DNA from: RGDT01 sp046719305
GTDB lineage: Bacteria > Planctomycetota > Planctomycetia > Gemmatales > Gemmataceae
Length of the DNA stretch: 13,040 nucleotides
Assembly (NCBI GenBank): GCA_046719305.1
Contig: JBDNDE010000127.1
Coordinates: 1-13,040, forward strand
Direction: 5' to 3'
Shown in pieces: positions 1 to 7,600 of this stretch. The position numbers and the translations under genes were made by a program. The notes below the pieces were generated by a model that saw nothing but the letters and a program-made list of their open reading frames with translations, was not told the DNA's origin and ran no database searches. The first letter of the stretch is position 1, and each line of letters opens with the position of its first letter.

Positions 1-2
1 AG

Positions 3-1100
3 CACATCGTCCGGCCCGAGCTAGAACTCGTCCTGGATCACCTCACGCGTACCCCCGGTGTGACCGTTCGACTCTCACCCGCCGGACTCGAAAAAATCCT
101 CCAAGCCGCTTTGGGGCTTTCAGTAGCCCAGGCCCAACGGGTCTTTGCCCGTGCTATCGTCGCGGATGGGATTCTCGACGATGCCGATATTGCTCTAGTG
201 ACCGAGGAAAAACGCCAGATCATCCACGAAAGCGAAGCATTGGAGTTTTTCCCCACCACCCAAACGCCGGAAGATGTGGGGGGCTTGCAAGCGTTGAAGA
301 ATTGGCTGCGGCTACGCGAACGGGCCTTCACCCGCGAGGCCCGCGAGTATGGTCTGCCCGCACCGCGTGGTATTGCTCTGATCGGCATCCCTGGTACCGG
401 TAAAAGCCTTGTAGCCAAAATGATTGCCGGACTATGGCGGTTGCCGTTGTTCCGATTGGATGCAGGGGCGTTGTTTGGCAGCCTGGTAGGCGAATCGGAA
501 GAACGCACTCGGCGGGCTTTGCGATTAGCCGAGGCAACAGCCCCCTCGCTCTTGTGGATTGACGAGGTGGAAAAAGCCCTCGCGCACGGTGGTATGGACA
601 GCGGCACCAGCGCCCGCGTGTTCGCCAGCGTGTTGACCTGGATGCAAGAGAAAACTGCCCCGGTCTTCGTGGTCGCCACAGCCAACGACATCTCCCGACT
701 GCCACCGGAGTTGCTGCGGAAAGGCCGCTTTGATGAGATTTTCTTTCTCGATCTGCCCGCGTGGTCCGAACGGTGTGAGATTTTGGCTGTACACTTACGC
801 AAAAGACGCCGCAACCCGGTGCAGTTTGACTTGGAACAACTCAGTAGCCAGAGCGAAGGATACGTTGGGGCGGAACTGGAACAGGCGATCCTCGATGCCA
901 TGTACGTCGGCTTCAACGAAGGCCGAGAGTTTACAACTCAGGATGTGTCCTACGCTCTGAGTAAGCAAGTCCCTCTATCGGTATCGCAGCGAGAAACGAT
1001 TGAAATGTTGCGGATGTGGCTGCGTGAAGGTCGTGCACAATCGGCCTCACTGACCCCACGCGGTGATAGCGCCCTAGGTATCGAAAGAGTCTACGTGTAG
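3..1100 (+). CDS. Ycf46-type AAA ATPase, 5'-truncated by window edge
   Basis: This is a stand-alone AAA+ ATPase of the Ycf46 type (chloroplast/cyanobacterial ycf46 family); the cellular role of the family is poorly defined. Counting from the GTG at 60, residues 109-116 are Walker A (GIPGTGKS), 164-172 are Walker B (LLWIDEVEK), 206-210 are sensor 1 (ATAND), and LRKGRFDE at 219-226 carries the arginines of the second region of homology. GYVGAELE at 267-274 is the sensor 2 helix. The tail VPLS..ETIEMLRMWLREGRAQSAS (304-330) matches the conserved Ycf46 ending and separates it from FtsH- or CbbX-type AAA proteins. The frame is open from the first bases of the window, and the residues before position 60 (HIVRPELELVLDHL...) fit the family's N-terminal domain. 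The GTG at 60 is therefore probably internal and the real start lies upstream. The stop is at 1098-1100. Family assignment is strong; function is unknown. Confidence 0.85.
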   Translation, partial: HIVRPELELVLDHLTRTPGVTVRLSPAGLEKILQAALGLSVAQAQRVFARAIVADGILDDADIALVTEEKRQIIHESEALEFFPTTQTPEDVGGLQALKNWLRLRERAFTREAREYGLPAPRGIALIGIPGTGKSLVAKMIAGLWRLPLFRLDAGALFGSLVGESEERTRRALRLAEATAPSLLWIDEVEKALAHGGMDSGTSARVFASVLTWMQEKTAPVFVVATANDISRLPPELLRKGRFDEIFFLDLPAWSERCEILAVHLRKRRRNPVQFDLEQLSSQSEGYVGAELEQAILDAMYVGFNEGREFTTQDVSYALSKQVPLSVSQRETIEMLRMWLREGRAQSASLTPRGDSALGIERVYV

Positions 1101-1102
1101 AA

Positions 1103-1131
1103 CGGAGAGTCCCTCTCGGTCGATTTTGTTT
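1103..1131 (+). terminator. possible weak terminator after the AAA ATPase gene
   Basis: A short inverted repeat, GAGAG (1105-1109) and CTCTC (1113-1117) around a three-base loop, lies just after the ATPase stop. It is followed by the T-rich stretch ATTTTGTTT at 1123-1131. The stem is only 5 bp (one more pair after a mismatch) and the T-run is interrupted, so this is a weak candidate. It sits in the 46-base gap between two convergent genes, where a terminator is expected. Confidence 0.3.
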
Positions 1132-1146
1132 CCTCTGGAATGGGGA

Positions 1147-1635
1147 TTACTTACTCAGCCGCTTCCGAAAGATGACCATATCATCGCCATCGCTATAAAA
1201 ATCGCGCAATTGTCCGTTAACCTCATAACCATGTTTGTGGTAAAACCGTCTTGTCGCTTCGCTGTGAGGCAGCGAGGAAGTCTCGATAAACAACAGTCGG
1301 CCACGGCGTCGGCAAATGTCGGCTTCCACGTAGCGTAATAGTTGGCTACCCAAGCCGCTGCCCTGGCGTTGTCGCTCGATAGCAATCCAATAGAGATACC
1401 AGGTCCGATCGGTCATCACATCGGGAGCATAATAGGCGTACCCAACGATCGACTCGCTGTTCCCTTCCGGCCCCTGATGTAGCACAATCGCCGTGTGATC
1501 CTCACCCAGAGAACCGGCATGATATTCCCCAAGTAGCTCCTCCAATACCTTGATTTCGTGCGGCTTGAAGACAGCGGTATCGGCCGTCAGGGCAAGCAAC
1601 CGTGGCGTATCGGAGGGGAGGGCGGGACGGATCAT
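1147..1635 (-). CDS. GNAT-family N-acetyltransferase
   Basis: This 162-residue protein has the GNAT fold and would transfer an acetyl group from acetyl-CoA to an amine; the substrate cannot be told. Motif A is clear: WIAIERQRQGSGLGSQLL (83-100) supplies the (R/Q)xxGxG/A loop that binds the CoA pyrophosphate, after the beta-4 strand. LLFIETSS (114-121) is the beta-5 strand, and EATRRFYHKHGYE (126-138) is the motif B region with the tyrosine usually found near the CoA thiol. The ATG at 1635 was chosen because AAAGGAAG lies a few bases upstream and the N-terminus MIRPALPSDT is a typical GNAT beginning. The frame stays open upstream to 1926, but that stretch overlaps the divergent ceramidase gene and has no domain character. 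No signal peptide is visible, so it is cytoplasmic. It is transcribed alone, toward the ATPase gene. Confidence 0.85.
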   Translation of the reverse strand: MIRPALPSDTPRLLALTADTAVFKPHEIKVLEELLGEYHAGSLGEDHTAIVLHQGPEGNSESIVGYAYYAPDVMTDRTWYLYWIAIERQRQGSGLGSQLLRYVEADICRRRGRLLFIETSSLPHSEATRRFYHKHGYEVNGQLRDFYSDGDDMVIFRKRLSK

Positions 1636-1752
1636 GGCGAGCTTCCTTTTTGAATCTTGGTGGGCGTTCGGTGGGTACTTGGCGTTGCTAGACATAAAAA
1701 ACGGATTTACCATGCTCCGGACAGCCAGACAACCGCGTTTCTGAGGTGTGCC
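1636..1752. promoter_or_regulatory. divergent intergenic region between GNAT and ceramidase genes
   Basis: These 117 bases separate two genes read in opposite directions, so they should hold a promoter for each. The segment is more AT-rich than its surroundings, especially around 1693-1706 (CATAAAAAACGGAT). I could not find a convincing -35/-10 pair with sensible spacing on either strand. At the two ends lie the ribosome binding sites: AAGGAAG-like (minus strand, near 1643-1650) for the acetyltransferase and TGAGGTG (1742-1748) for the ceramidase. Confidence 0.35.
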
Positions 1753-3003
1753 ATGAACTGTATTTGGTGGATGCTGCTCCTGATCGGTTGGGCCGACCTC
1801 CATGAACCGGGCACACTCCACGCGGGTGCCTCCCAGGTGGACATCACTCCGCCCGTAGGTGGGCCGATGTGGGGCTACGCGGCTCGGCACGAAAACCCTA
1901 GTACCGGTGTGCGAGACCGATTGCAAGCCCGGTGTTTGGTACTGGACACCGGCGGCGTGCGGGTCGCCTTTGTCAGTCTCGATCTAGGACGCGCCTTGCC
2001 CCGTCGCGAAGCCGCTCACCTTCAGGATTTAGCTCGCAAACACGGCATCGAAACCCTTTTTGTCGCTGCCTCGCACACCCATCATGGACCAATGTTGGAG
2101 ATCGACACCTGGCCGACGACCAAAACTAGTTATGTCCATTCGTTGCCAAAAAAACTCGCTCAGTGTATCGGCCAGGCTGTCGCTGCTTTGGAGCCGGCCC
2201 GGATTGGCATTGCTGGGAAGCAAGTCCCGCTCAATCGCAATCGGCACACAGACGATGGGGCGGCCGATCGGGAACTGTTGGTATTGCGGGCCGAATCTCT
2301 CAAGGGGCAGGCCATCGGTCATCTCGTGAATTTCGCTGCCCATCCGACGATGCTATCCCTCAAGGACACGCGCTGGTCGGCCGATTGGGTCGGAGCGATG
2401 GCGGCAGCGGTGGAGAAAGAGACTAAGGCACCGTGTGTGTTTCTTCAAGGAGCAGCCGGCGATCTGTCGCCGTATGGTTCCAGCGAACTGGAGAAGTTTG
2501 GCATTATGGTTGCGAGAGAAGTAATTCAGTTGCTTCCGCGAATCAAGACACAAGATTCTGTGAAAGCATGGAAAACCCACGACGAACGACTCACCTTTCG
2601 CTCACGTGTGAACTTAGAGGACCCGGTCGTGCGCCTGACGATGTCTTTGGCCTTTAGTCCGCGACTGGTGAACTTCTTTCGCAACGAGTACAAAGACGGC
2701 ATCCACCCACGTCTGACCACTGCTTTACTCGATGGTCGGATCGGCTTCGTAGGAGTTTCGGGCGAATGTTTTGCAGAACATGCACTACATCTGAAACGCC
2801 GAGCCAAGCTCGAACATCTGTTCTTCATTGGTTACTGTAACGACTATCACCAGTATTTTCCCAGCATCCAGGCAGCAGCCCGCGGTGGCTATGGCACAGA
2901 GATCTATATTGCGCCTGCCGAGTTGGGCGCGGGGGAAAAGCTGATGGATCGCGCCTTGTTACAACTCTTTGCCCATCAGGGGAAATGGAAGATCGTTCGT
3001 TAG
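1753..3003 (+). CDS. secreted neutral/alkaline ceramidase-domain amidohydrolase
   Basis: This 416-residue protein matches the catalytic domain of neutral/alkaline non-lysosomal ceramidases, zinc amidases that cleave the N-acyl bond of ceramide. It begins with a hydrophobic stretch (WWMLLLIGWA, 5-14) that could be a short signal peptide, then the family opening AGASQVDITPPVGGPMWGY (24-42). The family zinc ligands have counterparts: ASHTHHGP (106-113), NFAAHPT (193-199, His197), SGE (336-338) and GGY (378-380). QGAAGDLSP (232-240) holds the expected nucleophile Ser239. GYCNDYHQYFPS (360-371) is the family's late motif. It is far shorter than the roughly 650-residue bacterial and animal enzymes, ending after the catalytic domain without the C-terminal beta-sandwich. 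The ATG at 1753 follows TGAGGTG; an open extension to 1657 has no leader character. The substrate could be another amide, since many planctomycete paralogues are uncharacterised. Confidence 0.85.
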   Translation: MNCIWWMLLLIGWADLHEPGTLHAGASQVDITPPVGGPMWGYAARHENPSTGVRDRLQARCLVLDTGGVRVAFVSLDLGRALPRREAAHLQDLARKHGIETLFVAASHTHHGPMLEIDTWPTTKTSYVHSLPKKLAQCIGQAVAALEPARIGIAGKQVPLNRNRHTDDGAADRELLVLRAESLKGQAIGHLVNFAAHPTMLSLKDTRWSADWVGAMAAAVEKETKAPCVFLQGAAGDLSPYGSSELEKFGIMVAREVIQLLPRIKTQDSVKAWKTHDERLTFRSRVNLEDPVVRLTMSLAFSPRLVNFFRNEYKDGIHPRLTTALLDGRIGFVGVSGECFAEHALHLKRRAKLEHLFFIGYCNDYHQYFPSIQAAARGGYGTEIYIAPAELGAGEKLMDRALLQLFAHQGKWKIVR

Positions 3004-3082
3004 CCCTGATCGCACAGTCTGCCGCTACTGTGTTAGGTTTCGGCCCTGGTTGTGGTCTAATCATAAACAGGGGAGTCAGACG
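3004..3082 (+). other. 79-base gap with a small inverted repeat
   Basis: The gap between the ceramidase stop and the DUF72 start contains a perfect 6-bp inverted repeat, CACAGT (3013-3018) and ACTGTG (3027-3032), with an 8-base loop. TTAGGTTT follows. It could be a weak terminator for the ceramidase or an operator for the next gene; neither is supported further. AGGGGAG (3069-3075) is the likely ribosome binding site of the DUF72 gene. Confidence 0.25.
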
Positions 3083-3916
3083 ATGCGCAGCGAGATCTTC
3101 ATCGGTACTGCCGGTTACTCGTATCCCGATTGGGTGGGGCCCTTTTATCCCCAGGGCACCCGGCCCGATCGGATGCTGCCGTTTTATGCCACACGCTTTG
3201 CCCTCGTCGAACTCAATTTCACCTTTCACCGTCCCCCCACCCGGACCATGCTTGTCAAGTTGGCCGACAAAACCCCACGGACTTTTCAGTTCGTCGTCAA
3301 GCTTCCGCAGACGATTAGCCACGAGCAACGGCCGTTGGATCTGCCCGGGTTTCGCCATGCGGTCGAGGGGCTGAAAGAACGTGGGCAGTTGGCCGGGCTA
3401 CTGGCCCAGTTTCCGCCGTCGTTACACTGTTCGCGGGCGGCCTGCGATTGGATTACCACCCTGGCCAAGGAGTTGAACCATCTGTGCTTGGCTGTGGAAT
3501 TCCGACATCGGTCCTGGGATCGCCCCGGCTTGCCTGACTGGCTCGCCGAACAGCACCTTACCCTGGTCGCCGTCGATGTGCCTGCCTTGAGCGAACTCTT
3601 TCCCGCTGGCTGGCGGCGTTCGACGGCTTTGGCTTATGTCCGCTTGCACACCCGCAACGCGGCCAAGTGGCACAAGGGCGGTCCTGAGCGTTACGACTAC
3701 AGTTACAGCGATGCCGAGTTGGAACAGTGGGTCGAGGCGCTCCGCACAGCCGAGAACCTCTCGCGTGCTCTGGTCATCTTCAACAATTGTGTAGCCACGC
3801 AGGCGGCAGAGAATGCCCAGCGGTTTCGGCAACGCTTGCAGCGAAGCGCCGCGTCGTTGGAGGTTGTACCCCCGCCGGGGATACCCGCTCCACAACAAAA
3901 CTCCCTGTTCGGTTGA
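3083..3916 (+). CDS. DUF72 (YecE-like) TIM-barrel protein
   Basis: This 277-residue protein belongs to the DUF72 family (E. coli YecE), TIM-barrel proteins of uncertain function that resemble endonuclease IV in fold. Family motifs run in order: GTAGYSYPDW (8-17), FQFVVKLPQTISHE (68-81), GLLAQFPPS (105-113), AVEFRHRSW (137-145), YVRLHTRN (185-192, usually YVRFHGRN), YDYSYSDAELEQW (204-216) and VIFNNC (231-236). Length is normal for the longer form of the family. After a proline-rich linker it ends in QQNSLFG, similar to the short bacterial sliding-clamp binding peptide (QLxLF-like). The ATG at 3083 follows AGGGGAG with good spacing, and the protein then begins exactly at the family's first strand; the open extension to 2969 overlaps the previous gene. 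The next gene starts 4 bases after this stop, so the two are probably co-transcribed. No signal peptide is seen, so it is cytoplasmic. Confidence 0.88.
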   Translation: MRSEIFIGTAGYSYPDWVGPFYPQGTRPDRMLPFYATRFALVELNFTFHRPPTRTMLVKLADKTPRTFQFVVKLPQTISHEQRPLDLPGFRHAVEGLKERGQLAGLLAQFPPSLHCSRAACDWITTLAKELNHLCLAVEFRHRSWDRPGLPDWLAEQHLTLVAVDVPALSELFPAGWRRSTALAYVRLHTRNAAKWHKGGPERYDYSYSDAELEQWVEALRTAENLSRALVIFNNCVATQAAENAQRFRQRLQRSAASLEVVPPPGIPAPQQNSLFG

Positions 3917-3920
3917 ACCC

Positions 3921-4583
3921 ATGAACGCCTACCGCTGGCTGCACCAGAACGATCTCGTCGCCATGCTCGACCACATCTACTCGCCGGGACCGCAGCGGCT
4001 GTGGCGGCTGTGGCTGGCAGCGTGTCTGCGTTGGGTTATGGAACAGCGAGTCCTTGAATTTGATGAGCAACACGTTCAAATGATTGACCGCCTCGAACAG
4101 GTTGCCGATCAGAACTTGCCGTTGATGCACATGCTGGCGTCGCGAGCGACCTTGACAGAAGATCGACCATTTTGGATGGCCCTGCGGACGGCCCAGAGCT
4201 TGACCCTGACACGCCGGGAACTGGATGATACCCTGATTAGCCTGCAAATCGGCCTTGGACCCCAGCCCATGCAAGCATCGCCGACGAATCAAACCTCCCC
4301 CCCGCCTCCCCCCATCCACCATTTCTTTTGTAATTTTTTACGAGATGTTTGGGGCAATCCGTTCGACGGCGTTTTCCTGCAACCACACTGGCGCACGGCC
4401 GAGGTTCGACAGCTGGCCGAGTGGATCTACCGCGAGCGCTGCTGGCAGGAGATGCCCTACCTGGCCGATGCCCTGCTGGACGCAGGATGCGAGGACGGTC
4501 GCGTGCTGGAACATTGTCGCCAAGCCGTGCATTGCCGGGGTTGCTGGCTTGTGGATGGGCTGCTGGGACGGCGTAAACCATAA
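3921..4583 (+). CDS. planctomycete-specific conserved protein, function unknown
   Basis: This 220-residue protein has no known function. It has two conserved blocks joined by a variable linker. The N-terminal block (5-62) is helical, with RLWRLWLAACLRWV (26-39) resembling the R.LRLFA.A.CRR helix common in Gemmata proteins. The linker (about 117-132) is rich in proline, threonine and serine. The C-terminal block is highly characteristic: FLRDVWGNPF (139-148), HWRTAEVRQLAEWIY (156-170), PYLADALLDAGCEDGRVLEHC (179-199) and RGCWLVDGLLGR (206-217). In Gemmataceae this last block recurs in many paralogues, often next to or fused with other modules. The ATG at 3921 was chosen because it lies 4 bases after the DUF72 stop and opens the N-terminal block. 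There is no signal peptide or membrane helix, so it is presumably cytoplasmic. Assignment to a lineage-specific family is from remembered motif similarity. Confidence 0.75.
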   Translation: MNAYRWLHQNDLVAMLDHIYSPGPQRLWRLWLAACLRWVMEQRVLEFDEQHVQMIDRLEQVADQNLPLMHMLASRATLTEDRPFWMALRTAQSLTLTRRELDDTLISLQIGLGPQPMQASPTNQTSPPPPPIHHFFCNFLRDVWGNPFDGVFLQPHWRTAEVRQLAEWIYRERCWQEMPYLADALLDAGCEDGRVLEHCRQAVHCRGCWLVDGLLGRRKP

Positions 4584-4593
4584 CAACGATGAA

Positions 4594-4617
4594 GGGCGGC
4601 CGTGAACTCGACCGCCC
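4594..4617. terminator. GC-rich hairpin shared by two convergent genes
   Basis: GGGCGG (4594-4599) and CCGCCC (4612-4617) form a 6-bp stem that continues, after one mismatch, with two more pairs around a six-base loop. It lies 10 bases past the stop of the 220-residue protein gene and 36 bases past the stop of the GspK-like gene on the other strand. It could therefore stop transcription from both sides. No clean T-run follows on either strand, so it may act with Rho or only protect the 3' ends. Confidence 0.45.
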
Positions 4618-4653
4618 CTGCATCGGCATCGGTTGGAGAATTAGTTGGAACAG

Positions 4654-7600
4654 TTACTCGATGATGGTGCGATAGATCACCACCTCGGTGTCCTGTGTCG
4701 AGTCATAGCGTATCCATGGACCTGGGTTACCCCGGCTTATCACCACGGTGTTCGCTGCATGGTTACGGCGGAAGGTGGCCCGCAAGCCGCCCATACCATC
4801 AGATTCGAGTACCACGGTTTCTTCGTTGGGTGTGTTGGGATCAAACGTGACAATCGCACCCGGCTGGGGTATCCAAGGACGGTTCGTGTTCGGATTGACC
4901 AGGGGATTGGTCCCACTAATCGGGTTGCCGGTGTGATCGATCAGCGTCACAGGCTGCGGTGTACCAGTGAATTGCTGTCCCGGGGCCACGGTCACGGCAT
5001 TACTCAGCCGACACATCGGCACCCCCGAGGTCGGATGATTCGTGGGCCAGACCTGCATACTGGAACGATCGAGAATGGCAAACATGCGATGACGGATCAC
5101 ACCAACTCCGGGCCAACTCATCTCGGCCCCTAGCTGGACTGGTTGCGTGGTGTCATCGACTACTTCAAAGAAGCCGACCGTGGCCCACACTGCGAAGACG
5201 TTGCTACGCGTCGTGACGTTGTTGGCCATCTTGGTGAGCAACTCGAAGCGTTCAAGGCGTTGCCGTCGCGCGACAATTGCTCCAGGTGTCCACGGGGGGG
5301 ATGCAGGTGGCTCGAAGAGACGCATCTGCGTTTCATCCGAACCGGCCGGCCCCACCGAGCGGAAGATCGTGCTATCGACCCCTCGGGGATTGGGCAGCAG
5401 TGGCGTGGCCGCCCCGAACACCGTGGCGCTGGTGGGCAGCACGATTCGATCAGTAGAAGCAGGCACCGCGCTCGGCGTGCGGTTGTTGAAAAAGTTAGTG
5501 TAAATCGCGTCGACCTCTGCTGGCGTGAAATGATTGGCCGCCGCCGCATCGACCAACGCAGCAAACACGTTGCGATCCCACAGCGTATTCACGTTCACCC
5601 GACCGGGCAGCCGACCATTGGGTGCGACCCCTGCGCCAAAGGTGCCGCAACTGACCTGATCCAGGAAGCGGAGCAGACGGCTTTCACTGTTGGTCCACCG
5701 GGCGCGATGCTGGAAGCGGTGACCCGGCGTGTCGGAACTCACTTCTTGGAAGGTACCGATCATGAACTGTTGCGTTAATTCATGGGGCTTGAACCACGAC
5801 ACATGTAACAGTTCTGCCGGACTAACCGGAATGCGATCTGGATGATGCAACACATCAAACGGCAACTTAAGCGTTTGGTTGGCCAGTGTAGGGTCCGGCG
5901 GTCCAGTATCTTCTCGGGCATTATGACGCATAAACGTATGAAGCACCTGACCAGCTGCCGGTGTCACAGGGTTGGCTGGTTGCCACAGAGCCGTGGCCCG
6001 GGTGACCGGAACGGTATCATCGTTGGTGTCGAACGAGGCAAACGGATGGACCTTGCCATACGAATGCCGGGCCGCCACATTTTCCGGATTGATGTCGGCC
6101 GTCTTAGTAGTGATTCGACCTTCGTTAACACGCAGCTTGGCCACATAGTCCACTGTGATGTAAGGGTTGTACAGCGGTTGGGTCGGATCGTTTTGGGGGG
6201 GCAAGTAGGGATTGGCCAGCCGTTCCAGAATCAGCGAGGGCGCATTGCTCGCGTCGTATGTGGTGGGAGTGGTGGCGTTGGGATCCCCTTCGACAGGAAT
6301 ACGGATCGATAGCGTGTTGGTTTCGCCCCAGGTTCGCAGCGCCGCTAACCCCGGATTGGAATCGGCTAGCGGCGGTACCCCATAATCTGGTTCCGGTCCG
6401 ACGACGTAGAAGCCCTGGTTGCTGTTGGCAGCCCCTGCATATGCCCCATAGTTGGGGGCCACGGTACGGGTGGCATCGTTACCGGCGGCCCCGCCCCAAT
6501 TATCTACGACGAATTGCTCGTCGGGATTGTTGTTCTCCACATTGGCAGGGTCCGGCGCGCCACGGGTGTTTTCTGGGGCACGGATGTTGGCATTGGGCCG
6601 ACGACACAACCGAAGGCGATAGGCCGCCCATGTCCCATTGTGCAGCCGCACGGTGCCACCCTCGGGAGCGGCCGAGGGCGGTGTCTCGCTGGGCATCGGG
6701 TTGTGTAACTCCACCCAGACATTCAGCCGGTAATAGAACTTCTGCCGTTGCGGCATCTGATTATCCAGATCGGCACGGAGATTATCAAACTGCGCGTAAT
6801 ACTCGTTGATGACCAGTCGGGGCAACTCGGTGCCATAGACAAACTCGCCAGGTGCCCACTGGAAGATCGTACTATACTCGTCGTTGTCGATGTAATCGAC
6901 CAGGTTGACGGCTAGCTGGGCTATCCAGCGCAGGGCGCGAAACTCGTCGGGATTGGGCGACGCCTCGGCCACGGGCCGCGCACCCACCACGATACGGAGT
7001 CGCTCGAAGAGTTCGCGGGCCAAGTTCTGGCGGTCGCTCTGTGCTTGTTGCACTGCTTGAGCTACTGTCGTGTTGCTGAGATCAAACCGACCATTAGCTA
7101 CCGGCGGATAAGCGGCCAACTGCCGAGCCAGGTTCAAGCGCAAGGGCGGCAGAGTCGACCGCCAAGTGGCAGGGTCAAACTCGCTGTGCGCGGGCACAGG
7201 ACCGTTGCGTAATCCCAAACCGGGAAAGCTCAAGGGCGCTCCCTGCGGGAAACCCGTCGCCGTCGCCGTGTAGGGGGCTGCCGTGGGATCCCAGATCGCC
7301 GGTGCGCCACCCGGCCGATCTAGATCGAAACTGTGCGTCGTCAACAGGCCACGTCGATAACGGGCCGCGGGGTCGCTCAAGCCGCTACCTCGCAGATTAT
7401 TGGGCAACAGATTCACGACATCTGACGGCACACTCTCCCCGTCAGCGTTGTACCGCCGCAGAATGCCGGCCAGATCGTTGGCCGAGAATACTCGGTTGTA
7501 CGAAGTGGGAGAGAGGTTGATCGGTGTGATCGGATTGTACGACGAGGGGTGATTCGATTGCCCCGCGGCCGTGCCCGTCGTAGTCGTTTCCACGGGGACA

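Noticed and set aside
38..916. Long open frame on the minus strand (292 residues) opposite the AAA ATPase gene
   Set aside because: The plus-strand frame has complete AAA motifs; the antisense translation is rich in Ser/Arg/Ala with no domain, as expected from GC-rich codon bias.
1657..1752. 32-residue upstream extension of the ceramidase frame
   Set aside because: It would bury the hydrophobic leader inside the protein and overlaps the divergent promoter region; TGAGGTG precedes the ATG at 1753.
1636..1926. 97-residue N-terminal extension of the acetyltransferase
   Set aside because: It runs through the divergent ceramidase start, has no domain character, and a good ribosome binding site precedes the ATG at 1635.
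2969..3082. Upstream extension of the DUF72 frame
   Set aside because: It overlaps the end of the ceramidase gene in another frame, while the family's first beta strand begins right at the ATG at 3083.
3813..3920. Upstream extension of the 220-residue protein into the DUF72 gene
   Set aside because: It is an out-of-frame reading of the DUF72 C-terminus; the ATG at 3921 fits a 4-base intergenic junction.
4645..5778. Two plus-strand open frames (162 and 211 residues) opposite the GspK-like gene
   Set aside because: They are antisense shadows; the minus-strand frame is uninterrupted for 1378 codons and carries recognisable GspK-like blocks.
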